A stretch of DNA of 64,000 nt, taken from NCBI GenBank assembly GCA_964057225.1, contig OZ059897.1:23047031-23111030 (forward strand), in the 5' to 3' direction. Below are positions 10,701-24,846 of this stretch, in pieces. The translations under genes were made by a program, and so were the position numbers. The DNA is from Auanema rhodensis (Eukaryota; Nematoda; Chromadorea; Rhabditida; Rhabditidae). How positions within the stretch are numbered: the first letter of the stretch is position 1; the number at the start of each line of letters is the position of its first letter. Below the pieces are notes generated by a model. It did not search any database and was not told the DNA's origin. It saw only the letters and a program-made list of their open reading frames with translations.

Positions 10701-11787
10701 ACGTAAATTTCAAAGTCATGGTTACCATGAACCACTATCAATAAAAATTTGTTTTTAGACTAATATGGACATGAGGAATCTAATTTTGAAAACCGCATCT
10801 CTTTATCTTTCACGTGAAGCGAGTTACATACCAAGTGCACATCACGTGTACATTTAATTAGCATAAATTAAAGTTCACGTAAAATTCAAAGTCATGGTTA
10901 CCATGCACCAATATCAATAAAAATTTGTTTTTAGACTAATATGGACATGTGGAATCTAATTTTGAAAACCGCATCTCTTTATCTTTCACGTGAAGCGAGT
11001 TACATACCAAGTGCACAACACGTGTACATTTAATTAGCATAAATTAAAGTTCACGTAAATTTCAAAGTCATGGTTACCATGAACCAATATCAATAAAAAT
11101 TTGTTTTTAGACTAATATGGACATGGGGAATCTAATTTTGAAAACCGCATCTCTTTATCTTTCACGTGAAGCGAGTTACATACCAAGTGCACATCACGTG
11201 TACATTTAATTAGCATAAATTAAAGTTCACGTAAATTTCAAAGTCATGGTTACCATGAACCAATATCAATAAAAATTTGTTTTTAGACTAATATGGACAT
11301 GGGGAATCTAATTTTGAAAACCGCATCTCTTTATCTTTCACGTGAAGCGAGTTACATACCAAGTGCACATCACGTGTACATTTAATTAGCATAAATTAAA
11401 GTTCACGTAAATTTCAAAGTCATGGTTACCATGAACCAATATCAATAAAAATTTGTTTTTAGACTAATATGGACATGGGGAATCTAATTTTGAAAACCGC
11501 ATCTCTTTATCTTTCACGTGAAGCGAGTTACATACCAAGTGCACATCACGTGTAAATTTAATTAGCATAAATTAAAGTTCACGTAAATTTCAAAGTCATG
11601 GTTACCATGAAGCAATATCAATAAAAATTTGTTTTTAGACTAATATGGACATGTGGAATCTAATTTTGAAAACCGCATCTCTTTATCTTTCACGTGAAGC
11701 GAGTTACATACCAAGTGCACATCACGTGTACATTTAATTAGCATAAATTAAAGTTCACGTAAATTTCAAAGTCATGGTTACCATGAA
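7783..11787 (-). repeat. Eleven-monomer (1936-bp) tandem duplication
   Basis: At least ten private markers repeat at +1936 bp. They include AACCTAT (7915/9851), AACCTCATC (7979/9915), GCATATATT (about 8225/10161), ACATTCAATT (8391/10327), GTAAATTTAA, TTTTGAGAACC, AACCACTATC (8795/10731), ATGAGGAATC and CACAACACG (9081/11017). The matching run starts after about 7783, where ATGGGG differs from ATGTGG, and ends where 11787 lacks the AACCTAT of 9851. The two copies abut, so this is a direct tandem duplication of an 11-mer higher-order unit. Confidence 0.93.
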
Positions 11788-14700
11788 CCAATATCAATAA
11801 AAATTTGTTTTTAGACTAATATGGACATGGGGAATCTAATTTTGAAAACCGCATCTCTTTATCTTTCACGTGAAGCGAGTTACATACCAAGTGCACATCA
11901 CGTGTAAATTTAATTAGCATAAATTAAAGTTCACGTAAATTTCAAAGTCATGGTTACCATGAAGCAATATCAATAAAAATTTGTTTTTAGACTAATATGG
12001 ACATGTGGAATCTAATTTTGAAAACCGCATCTCTTTATCTTTCACGTGAAGCGAGTTACATACCAAGTGCACATCACGTGTACATTTAATTAGCATAAAT
12101 TAAAGTTCACGTAAATTTCAAAGTCATGGTTACCATGAACCAATATCAATAAAAATTTGTTTTTAGACTAATATGGACATGGGAAATCTAATTTTGAAAA
12201 CCGCATCTCTTTATCTTTCACGTGAAGCGAGTTACATACCAAGTGCACATCACGTGTACATTTAATTAGCATAAATTAAAGTTCACGTAAATTTCAAAGT
12301 CATGGTTACCATGAACCAATATCAATAAAAATTTGTTTTTAGACTAATATGGACATGGGGAATCTAATTTTGAAAACCGCATCTCTTTATCTTTCACGTG
12401 AAGCGAGTTACATACCAAGTGCACATCACGTGTACATTTAATTAGCATATATTAAAGTTCACGTAAATTTCAAAGTCATGGTTACCATGAACCAATATCA
12501 ATAAAAATTTGTTTTTAGACTAATATGGACATGGGGAATCTAATTTTGAAAACCGCATCTCTTTATCTTTCACGTGAAGCGAGTTACATACCAAGTGCAC
12601 ATCACGTGTACATTCAATTAGCATAAATTAAAGTTCACGTAAATTTCAAAGTCATGGTTACCATGAACCAATATCAATAAAAATTTGTTTTTAGACTAAT
12701 ATGGACATGGGGAATCTAATTTTGAAAACCGCATCTCTTTATCTTTCACGTGAAGCGAGTTACATACCAAGTGCACATCACGTGTAAATTTAATTAGCAT
12801 AAATTAAAGTTCACGTAAATTTCAAAGTCATGGTTACCATGAAGCAATATCAATAAAAATTTGTTTTTAGACTAATATGGACATGTGGAATCTAATTTTG
12901 AGAACCGCATCTCTTTATCTTTCACGTGAAGCGAGTTACATACCAAGTGCACATCACGTGTACATTTAATTAGCATAAATTAAAGTTCACGTAAATTTCA
13001 AAGTCATGGTTACCATGAACCAATATCAATAAAAATTTGTTTTTAGACTAATATGGACATGGGGAATCTAATTTTGAAAACCGCATCTCTTTATCTTTCA
13101 CGTGAAGCGAGTTACATACCAAGTGCACATCACGTGTACATTTAATTAGCATAAATTAAAGTTCACGTAAATTTCAAAGTCATGGTTACCATGAACCAAT
13201 ATCAATAAAAATTTGTTTTTAGACTAATATGGACATGGGGAATCTAATTTTGAAAACCGCATCTCTTTATCTTTCACGTGAAGCGAGTTACATACCAAGT
13301 GCACATCACGTGTACATTTAATTAGCATAAATTAAAGTTCACGTAAAATTCAAAGTCATGGTTACCATGCACCAATATCAATAAAAATTTGTTTTTAGAC
13401 TAATATGGACATGTGGAATCTAATTTTGAAAACCGCATCTCTTTATCTTTCACGTGAAGCGAGTTACATACCAAGTGCACATCACGTGTACATTTAATTA
13501 GCATAAATTAAAGTTCACGTAAATTTCAAAGTCATGGTTACCATGCACCAATATCAATAAAAATTTGTTTTTAGACTAATATGGACATGGGGAATCTAAT
13601 TTTGAAAACCGCATCTCTTTATCTTTCACGTGAAGCGAGTTACATACCAAGTGCACATCACGTGTACATTTAATTAGCATAAATTAAAGTTCACGTAAAA
13701 TTCAAAGTCATGGTTACCATGCACCAATATCAATAAAAATTTGTTTTTAGACTAATATGGACATGTGGAATCTAATTTTGAAAACCGCATCTCTTTATCT
13801 TTCACGTGAAGCGAGTTACATACCAAGTGCACATCACGTGTACATTTAATTAGCATAAATTAAAGTTCACGTAAAATTCAAAGTCATGGTTACCATGCAC
13901 CAATATCAATAAAAATTTGTTTTTAGACTAATATGGACATGTGGAATCTAATTTTGAAAACCGCATCTCTTTATCTTTCACGTGAAGCGAGTTACATACC
14001 AAGTGCACATCACGTGTACATTTAATTAGCATAAATTAAAGTTCACGTAAAATTCAAAGTCATGGTTACCATGCACCAATATCAATAAAAATTTGTTTTT
14101 AGACTAATATGGACATGTGGAATCTAATTTTGAAAACCGCATCTCTTTATCTTTCACGTGAAGCGAGTTACATACCAAGTGCACATCACGTGTACATTTA
14201 ATTAGCATAAATTAAAGTTCACGTAAATTTCAAAGTCATGGTTACCATGAACCAATATCAATAAAAATTTGTTTTTAGACTAATATGGACATGGGGAATC
14301 TAATTTTGAAAACCGCATCTCTTTATCTTTCACGTGAAGCGAGTTACATACCAAGTGCACATCACGTGTAAATTTAATTAGCATAAATTAAAGTTCACGT
14401 AAATTTCAAAGTCATGGTTACCATGAAGCAATATCAATAAAAATTTGTTTTTAGACTAATATGGACATGTGGAATCTAATTTTGAAAACCGCATCTCTTT
14501 ATCTTTCACGTGAAGCGAGTTACATACCAAGTGCACATCACGTGTACATTTAATTAGCATAAATTAAAGTTCACGTAAATTTCAAAGTCATGGTTACCAT
14601 GAACCAATATCAATAAAAATTTGTTTTTAGACTAATATGGACATGGGAAATCTAATTTTGAAAACCGCATCTCTTTATCTTTCACGTGAAGCGAGTTACA

Positions 14701-17700
14701 TACCAAGTGCACATCACGTGTACATTTAATTAGCATAAATTAAAGTTCACGTAAATTTCAAAGTCATGGTTACCATGAACCAATATCAATAAAAATTTGT
14801 TTTTAGACTAATATGGACATGGGGAATCTAATTTTGAAAACCGCATCTCTTTATCTTTCACGTGAAGCGAGTTACATACCAAGTGCACATCACGTGTAAA
14901 TTTAATTAGCATAAATTAAAGTTCACGTAAATTTCAAAGTCATGGTTACCATGAAGCAATATCAATAAAAATTTGTTTTTAGACTAATATGGACATGTGG
15001 AATCTAATTTTGAAAACCGCATCTCTTTATCTTTCACGTGAAGCGAGTTACATACCAAGTGCACATCACGTGTACATTTAATTAGCATAAATTAAAGTTC
15101 ACGTAAATTTCAAAGTCATGGTTACCATGAACCAATATCAATAAAAATTTGTTTTTAGACTAATATGGACATGGGAAATCTAATTTTGAAAACCGCATCT
15201 CTTTATCTTTCACGTGAAGCGAGTTACATACCAAGTGCACATCACGTGTACATTTAATTAGCATAAATTAAAGTTCACGTAAATTTCAAAGTCATGGTTA
15301 CCATGAACCAATATCAATAAAAATTTGTTTTTAGACTAATATGGACATGGGGAATCTAATTTTGAAAACCGCATCTCTTTATCTTTCACGTGAAGCGAGT
15401 TACATACCAAGTGCACATCACGTGTACATTTAATTAGCATATATTAAAGTTCACGTAAATTTCAAAGTCATGGTTACCATGAACCAATATCAATAAAAAT
15501 TTGTTTTTAGACTAATATGGACATGGGGAATCTAATTTTGAAAACCGCATCTCTTTATCTTTCACGTGAAGCGAGTTACATACCAAGTGCACATCACGTG
15601 TACATTCAATTAGCATAAATTAAAGTTCACGTAAATTTCAAAGTCATGGTTACCATGAACCAATATCAATAAAAATTTGTTTTTAGACTAATATGGACAT
15701 GGGGAATCTAATTTTGAAAACCGCATCTCTTTATCTTTCACGTGAAGCGAGTTACATACCAAGTGCACATCACGTGTAAATTTAATTAGCATAAATTAAA
15801 GTTCACGTAAATTTCAAAGTCATGGTTACCATGAAGCAATATCAATAAAAATTTGTTTTTAGACTAATATGGACATGTGGAATCTAATTTTGAGAACCGC
15901 ATCTCTTTATCTTTCACGTGAAGCGAGTTACATACCAAGTGCACATCACGTGTACATTTAATTAGCATAAATTAAAGTTCACGTAAATTTCAAAGTCATG
16001 GTTACCATGAACCAATATCAATAAAAATTTGTTTTTAGACTAATATGGACATGGGGAATCTAATTTTGAAAACCGCATCTCTTTATCTTTCACGTGAAGC
16101 GAGTTACATACCAAGTGCACATCACGTGTACATTTAATTAGCATAAATTAAAGTTCACGTAAAATTCAAAGTCATGGTTACCATGCACCAATATCAATAA
16201 AAATTTGTTTTTAGACTAATATGGACATGTGGAATCTAATTTTGAAAACCGCATCTCTTTATCTTTCACGTGAAGCGAGTTACATACCAAGTGCACATCA
16301 CGTGTACATTTAATTAGCATAAATTAAAGTTCACGTAAATTTCAAAGTCATGGTTACCATGAACCAATATCAATAAAAATTTGTTTTTAGACTAATATGG
16401 ACATGGGGAATCTAATTTTGGAAACCGCATCTCTTTATCTTTCACGTGAAGCGAGTTACATACCAAGTGCACATCACGTGTACATTTAATTAGCATAAAT
16501 TAAAGTTCACGTAAATTTCAAAGTCATGGTTACCATGAACCAATATCAATAAAAATTTGTTTTTAGACTAATATGGACATGGGGAATCTAATTTTGAAAA
16601 CCGCATCTCTTTATCTTTCACGTGAAGCGAGTTACATACCAAGTGCACATCACGTGTACATTTAATTAGCATAAATTAAAGTTCACGTAAATTTCAAAGT
16701 CATGGTTACCATGCACCAATAACAATAAAAATTTGTTTTTAGACTAATATGGACATGGGGAATCTAATTTTGAAAACCGCATCTCTTTATCTTTCACGTG
16801 AAGCGAGTTACATACCAAGTGCACATCACGTGTACATTTAATTAGCATAAATTAAAGTTCACGTAAATTTCAAAGTCATGGTTACCATGAACCAATATCA
16901 ATAAAAATTTGTTTTTAGACTAATATGGACATGGGGAATCTAATTTTGAAAACCGCATCTCTTTATCTTTCACGTGAAGCGAGTTACATACCAAGTGCAC
17001 ATCACGTGTACATTTAATTAGCATAAATTAAAGTTCACGTAAATTTCAAAGTCATGGTTACCATGAACCTATATCAATAAAAATTTGTTTTTAGACTAAT
17101 ATGGACATGGGGAATCTAATTTTGAAAACCTCATCTCTTTATCTTTCACGTGAAGCGAGTTACATACCAAGTGCACATCACGTGTACATTTAATTAGCAT
17201 AAATTAAAGTTCACGTAAATTTCAAAGTCATGGTTACCATGCACCAATATCAATAAAAATTTGTTTTTAGACTAATATGGACATGGGGAATCTAATTTTG
17301 AAAACCGCATCTCTTTATCTTTCACGTGAAGCGAGTTACATACCAAGTGCACATCACGTGTACATTTAATTAGCATAAATTAAAGTTCACGTAAATTTCA
17401 AAGTCATGGTTACCATGAACCAATATCAATAAAAATTTGTTTTTAGACTAATATGGACATGGGGAATCTAATTTTGAAAACCGCATCTCTTTATCTTTCA
17501 CGTGAAGCGAGTTACATACCAAGTGCACATCACGTGTACATTTAATTAGCATAAATTAAAGTTCACGTAAATTTCAAAGTCATGGTTACCATGAACCAAT
17601 ATCAATAAAAATTTGTTTTTAGACTAATATGGACATGGGGAATCTAATTTTGAAAACCGCATCTCTTTATCTTTCACGTGAAGCGAGTTACATACCAAGT

Positions 17701-18960
17701 GCACATCACGTGTAAATTTAATTAGCATAAATTAAAGTTCACGTAAATTTCAAAGTCATGGTTACCATGAAGCAATATCAATAAAAATTTGTTTTTAGAC
17801 TAATATGGACATGTGGAATCTAATTTTGAAAACCGCATCTCTTTATCTTTCACGTGAAGCGAGTTACATACCAAGTGCACATCACGTGTACATTTAATTA
17901 GCATAAATTAAAGTTCACGTAAATTTCAAAGTCATGGTTACCATGAACCAATATCAATAAAAATTTGTTTTTAGACTAATATGGACATGGGAAATCTAAT
18001 TTTGAAAACCGCATCTCTTTATCTTTCACGTGAAGCGAGTTACATACCAAGTGCACATCACGTGTACATTTAATTAGCATAAATTAAAGTTCACGTAAAT
18101 TTCAAAGTCATGGTTACCATGAACCAATATCAATAAAAATTTGTTTTTAGACTAATATGGACATGGGGAATCTAATTTTGAAAACCGCATCTCTTTATCT
18201 TTCACGTGAAGCGAGTTACATACCAAGTGCACATCACGTGTACATTTAATTAGCATAAATTAAAGTTCACGTAAATTTCAAAGTCATGGTTACCATGAAC
18301 CAATATCAATAAAAATTTGTTTTTAGACTAATATGGACATGGGGAATCTAATTTTGAAAACCGCATCTCTTTATCTTTCACGTGAAGCGAGTTACATACC
18401 AAGTGCACATCACGTGTACATTTAATTAGCATAAATTAAAGTTCACGTAAATTTCAAAGTCATGGTTACCATGAACCAATATCAATAAAAATTTGTTTTT
18501 AGACTAATATGGACATGGGGAATCTAATTTTGAAAACGGCATCTCTTTATCTTTCACGTGAAGCGAGTTACATACCAAGTGCACATCACGTGTACATTTA
18601 ATTAGCATAAATTAAAGTTCACGTAAATTTCAAAGTCATGGTTACCATGAACCAATATCAATAAAAATTTGTTTTTAGACTAATATGGACATGGGGAATC
18701 TAATTTTGAAAACCGCATCTCTTTATCTTTCACGTGAAGCGAGTTACATACCAAGTGCACATCACGTGTACATTTAATTAGCATAAATTAAAGTTCACGT
18801 AAATTTCAAAGTCATGGTTACCATGAACCAATATCAATAAAAATTTGTTTTTAGACTAATATGGACATGGGGAATCTAATTTTGAAAACCGCATCTCTTT
18901 ATCTTTCACGTGAAGCGAGTTACATACCAAGTGCACATCACGTGTACATTTAATTAGCAT

Positions 18961-20170
18961 AAATTAAAGTTCACGTGAATTTCAAAGTCATGGTTACCAT
19001 GAACCAATATCAATAAAAATTTGTTTTTAGACTAATATGGACATGGGGAATCTAATTTCGAAAACCGCATCTCTTTATCTTTCACGTGAAGCGAGTTACA
19101 TACCAAGTGCACATCACGTGTACATTTAATTAGCATAAATTAAAGTTCACGTGAATTTCAAAGTCATGGTTACCATGAACCAATATCAATAAAAATTTGT
19201 TTTTAGACTAATATGGACATGGGGAATCTAATTTTGAAAACCGCATCTCTTTATCTTTCACGTGAAGCGAGTTACATATCAAGTGCACATCACGTGTACA
19301 TTTAATTAGCATAAATTAAAGTTCACGTAAATTTCAAAGTCATGGTTACCATGAACCTATATCAATAAAAATTTGTTTTTAGACTAATATGGACATGGGG
19401 AATCTAATTTCGAAAACCGCATCTCTTTATCTTTCACGTGAAGCGAGTTACATACCAAGTGCACATCACGTGTACATTTAATTAGCATAAATTAAAGTTC
19501 ACGTAAATTTCAAAGTCATGGTTACCATGAACCAATATCAATAAAAATTTGTTTTTAGACTAATATGGACATGGGGAATCTAATTTTGAAAACCGCATCT
19601 CTTTATCTTTCACGTGAAGCGAGTTACATACCAAGTGCACATCACGTGTACATTTAATTAGCATAAATTAAAGTTCACGTGAATTTCAAAGTCATGGTTA
19701 CCATGAACCAATATCAATAAAAATTTGTTTTTAGACTAATATGGACATGGGGAATCTAATTTTGAAAACCGCATCTCTTTATCTTTCACGTGAAGCGAGT
19801 TACATATCAAGTGCACATCACGTGTACATTTAATTAGCATAAATTAAAGTTCACGTAAATTTCAAAGTCATGGTTACCATGAACCTATATCAATAAAAAT
19901 TTGTTTTTAGACTAATATGGACATGGGGAATCTAATTTTGAAAACCGCATCTCTTTATCTTTCACGTGAAGCGAGTTACATACCAAGTGCACATCACGTG
20001 TACATTTAATTAGCATAAATTAAAGTTCACGTAAATTTCAAAGTCATGGTTACCATGAACCAATATCAATAAAAATTTGTTTTTAGACTAATATGGACAT
20101 GGGGAATCTAATTTTGAAAACCGCATCTCTTTATCTTTCACGTGAAGCGAGTTACATATCAAGTGCACAT
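18961..20170 (-). repeat. Local subfamily with a third CACGTG per monomer
   Basis: Three monomers here read TTCACGTGAATTTC (near 18973, 19149 and 19677) instead of TTCACGTAAATTTC, turning the usual ACGT core into a full CACGTG. Nearby monomers share TTTCGAAAACC (about 19059 and 19411) and ACATATCAAG (19279, 19807, 20159). Spacings of 352 and 528 bp between shared markers show two- and three-monomer duplications inside this kilobase. Confidence 0.8.
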
Positions 20171-22359
20171 CACGTGTACATTTAATTAGCATAAATTAAA
20201 GTTCACGTAAATTTCAAAGTCATGGTTACCATGAAGCAATATCAATAAAAATTTGTTTTTAGACTAATATGGACATGGGGAATCTAATTTTGAAAACCGC
20301 ATCTCTTTATCTTTCACGTGAAGCGAGTTACATACCAAGTGCACATCACGTGTACATTTAATTAGCATAAATTAAAGTTCACGTAAATTTCAAAGTCATG
20401 GTTACCATGAACCAATATCAATAAAAATTTGTTTTTAGACTAATATGGACATGGGGAATCTAATTTTGAAAACCGCATCTCTTTATCTTTCACGTGAAGC
20501 GAGTTACATACCAAGTGCACATCACGTGTACATTTAATTAGCATAAATTAAAGTTCACGTAAATTTCAAAGTCATGGTTACCATGAACCAATATCAATAA
20601 AAATTTGTTTTTAGACTAATATGGACATGGGGAATCTAATTTTGAAAACCGCATCTCTTTATCTTTCACGTGAAGCGAGTTACATACCAAGTGCACATCA
20701 CGTGTACATTTAATTAGCATAAATTAAAGTTCACGTAAAATTCAAAGTCATGGTTACCATGCACCAATATCAATAAAAATTTGTTTTTAGACTAATATGG
20801 ACATGAGGAATCTAATTTTGAAAACCGCATCTCTTTATCTTTCACGTGAAGCGAGTTACATACCAAGTGCACATCACGTGTACATTTAATTAGCATAAAT
20901 TAAAGTTCACGTAAATTTCAAAGTCATGGTTACCATGAACCAATATCAATAAAAATTTGTTTTTAGACTAATATGGACATGGGGAATCTAATTTTGAAAA
21001 CCGCATCTCTTTATCTTTCACGTGAAGCGAGTTACATACCAAGTGCACATCACGTGTACATTTAATTAGCATAAATTAAAGTTCACGTAAATTTCAAAGT
21101 CATGGTTACCATGAACCAATATCAATAAAAATTTGTTTTTAGACTAATATGGACATGGGGAATCTAATTTTGAAAACCGCATCTCTTTATCTTTCACGTG
21201 AAGCGAGTTACATACCAAGTGCACATCACGTGTACATTTAATTAGCATAAATTAAAGTTCACGTAAATTTCAAAGTCATGGTTACCATGAAGCAATATCA
21301 ATAAAAATTTGTTTTTAGACTAATATGGACATGGGGAATCTAATTTTGAAAACCGCATCTCTTTATCTTTCACGTGAAGCGAGTTACATACCAAGTGCAC
21401 ATCACGTGTACATTTAATTAGCATAAATTAAAGTTCACGTAAATTTCAAAGTCATGGTTACCATGAACCAATATCAATAAAAATTTGTTTTTAGACTAAT
21501 ATAGACATGGGGAATCTAATTTTGAAAACCGCATCTCTTTATCTTTCACGTGAAGCGAGTTACATACCAAGTGCACATCACGTGTACATTTAATTAGCAT
21601 AAATTAAAGTTCACGTAAATTTCAAAGTCATGGTTACCATGAAGCAATATCAATAAAAATTTGTTTTTAGACTAATATGGACATGGGGAATCTAATTTTG
21701 AAAACCGCATCTCTTTATCTTTCACGTGAAGCGAGTTACATACCAAGTGCACATCACGTGTACATTTAATTAGCATAAATTAAAGTTCACGTAAATTTCA
21801 AAGTCATGGTTACCATGAACCAATATCAATAAAAATTTGTTTTTAGACTAATATGGACATGGGGAATCTAATTTTGAAAACCGCATCTCTTTATCTTTCA
21901 CGTGAAGCGAGTTACATACCAAGTGCACATCACGTGTACATTTAATTAGCATAAATTAAAGTTCACGTAAATTTCAAAGTCATGGTTACCATGAACCAAT
22001 ATCAATAAAAATTTGTTTTTAGACTAATATGGACATGGGGAATCTAATTTTGAAAACCGCATCTCTTTATCTTTCACGTGAAGCGAGTTACATACCAAGT
22101 GCACATCACGTGTACATTTAATTAGCATAAATTAAAGTTCACGTAAATTTCAAAGTCATGGTTACCATGAACCTATATCAATAAAAATTTGTTTTTAGAC
22201 TAATATGGACATGGGGAATCTAATTTTGAAAACCGCATCTCTTTATCTTTCACGTGAAGCGAGTTACATACCAAGTGCACATCACGTGTACATTTAATTA
22301 GCATAAATTAAAGTTCACGTAAATTTCAAAGTCATGGTTACCATGCACCAATATCAATA

Positions 22360-24846
22360 AAAATTTGTTTTTAGACTAATATGGACATGGGGAATCTAAT
22401 TTTGAAAACCGCATCTCTTTATCTTTCACGTGAAGCGAGTTACATACCAAGTGCACATCACGTGTACATTTAATTAGCATAAATTAAAGTTCACGTAAAT
22501 TTCAAAGTCATGGTTACCATGAAGCAATATCAATAAAAATTTGTTTTTAGACTAATATGGACATGGGGAATCTAATTTTGAAAACCGCATCTCTTTATCT
22601 TTCACGTGAAGCGAGTTACATACCAAGTGCACATCACGTGTACATTTAATTAGCATAAATTAAAGTTCACGTAAATTTCAAAGTCATGGTTACCATGAAC
22701 CAATATCAATAAAAATTTGTTTTTAGACTAATATAGACATGGGGAATCTAATTTTGAAAACCGCATCTCTTTATCTTTCACGTGAAGCGAGTTACATACC
22801 AAGTGCACATCACGTGTACATTTAATTAGCATAAATTAAAGTTCACGTAAATTTCAAAGTCATGGTTACCATGAAGCAATATCAATAAAAATTTGTTTTT
22901 AGACTAATATGGACATGGGGAATCTAATTTTGAAAACCGCATCTCTTTATCTTTCACGTGAAGCGAGTTACATACCAAGTGCACATCACGTGTACATTTA
23001 ATTAGCATAAATTAAAGTTCACGTAAATTTCAAAGTCATGGTTACCATGAACCAATATCAATAAAAATTTGTTTTTAGACTAATATGGACATGGGGAATC
23101 TAATTTTGAAAACCGCATCTCTTTATCTTTCACGTGAAGCGAGTTACATACCAAGTGCACATCACGTGTACATTTAATTAGCATAAATTAAAGTTCACGT
23201 AAATTTCAAAGTCATGGTTACCATGAACCAATATCAATAAAAATTTGTTTTTAGACTAATATGGACATGGGGAATCTAATTTTGAAAACCGCATCTCTTT
23301 ATCTTTCACGTGAAGCGAGTTACATACCAAGTGCACATCACGTGTACATTTAATTAGCATAAATTAAAGTTCACGTAAATTTCAAAGTCATGGTTACCAT
23401 GCACCAATATCAATAAAAATTTGTTTTTAGACTAATATGGACATGGGGAATCTAATTTTAAAAACCGCATCTCTTTATCTTTCACGTGAAGCGAGTTACA
23501 TACCAAGTGCACATCACGTGTACATTTAATTAGCATAAATTAAAGTTCACGTAAATTTCAAAGTCATGGTTACCATGAACCAATATCAATAAAAATTTGT
23601 TTTTAGACTAATATGGACATGGGGAATCTAATTTTGAAAACCGCATCTCTTTATCTTTCACGTGAAGCGAGTTACATACCAAGTGCACATCACGTGTACA
23701 TTTAATTAGCATAAATTAAAGTTCACGTAAATTTCAAAGTCATGGTTACCATGAACCAATATCAATAAAAATTTGTTTTTAGACTAATATGGACATGGGG
23801 AATCTAATTTTGAAAACCGCATCTCTTTATCTTTCACGTGAAGCGAGTTACATACCAAGTGCACATCACGTGTACATTTAATTAGCATAAATTAAAGTTC
23901 ACGTAAATTTCAAAGTCATGGTTACCATGAACCAATATCAATAAAAATTTGTTTTTAGACTAATATGGACATGTGGAATCTAATTTTGAAAACCGCATCT
24001 CTTTATCTTTCACGTGAAGCGAGTTACATACCAAGTGCACATCACGTGTACATTTAATTAGCATAAATTAAAGTTCACGTAAATTTCAAAGTCATGGTTA
24101 CCATGCACCAATATCAATAAAAATTTGTTTTTAGACTAATATGGACATGGGGAATCTAATTTTGAAAACCGCATCTCTTTATCTTTCACGTGAAGCGAGT
24201 TACATACCAAGTGCACATCACGTGTACATTTAATTAGCATAAATTAAAGTTCACGTAAATTTCAAAGTCATGGTTACCATGAACCAATATCAATAAAAAT
24301 TTGTTTTTAGACTAATATGGACATGGGGAATCTAATTTTGAAAACCGCATCTCTTTATCTTTCACGTGAAGCGAGTTACATACCAAGTGCACATCACGTG
24401 TACATTTAATTAGCATAAATTAAAGTTCACGTAAATTTCAAAGTCATGGTTACCATGAACCAATATCAATAAAAATTTGTTTTTAGACTAATATGGACAT
24501 GTGGAATCTAATTTTGAAAACCGCATCTCTTTATCTTTCACGTGAAGCGAGTTACATACCAAGTGCACATCACGTGTACATTTAATTAGCATAAATTAAA
24601 GTTCACGTAAATTTCAAAGTCATGGTTACCATGCACCAATATCAATAAAAATTTGTTTTTAGACTAATATGGACATGGGGAATCTAATTTTGAAAACCGC
24701 ATCTCTTTATCTTTCACGTGAAGCGAGTTACATACCAAGTGCACATCACGTGTACATTTAATTAGCATAAATTAAAGTTCACGTAAATTTCAAAGTCATG
24801 GTTACCATGAACCTATATCAATAAAAATTTGTTTTTAGACTAATAT
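22360..24846 (-). repeat. Copy 1 of a 26-monomer-spaced (4576-bp) block
   Basis: Markers shared with 26.9-29.4 kb at +4576 bp are ATATAGACATGG (22733/27309), AATTTTAAAAACC (23460/28036), ATGTGGAATC (23973/28549 and 24502/29078) and the run of bases at the hypervariable site. Copy 1 ends at the highly diverged monomer near 24845 (ATGTACATGTGAAATC), absent from copy 2. Confidence 0.82.
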
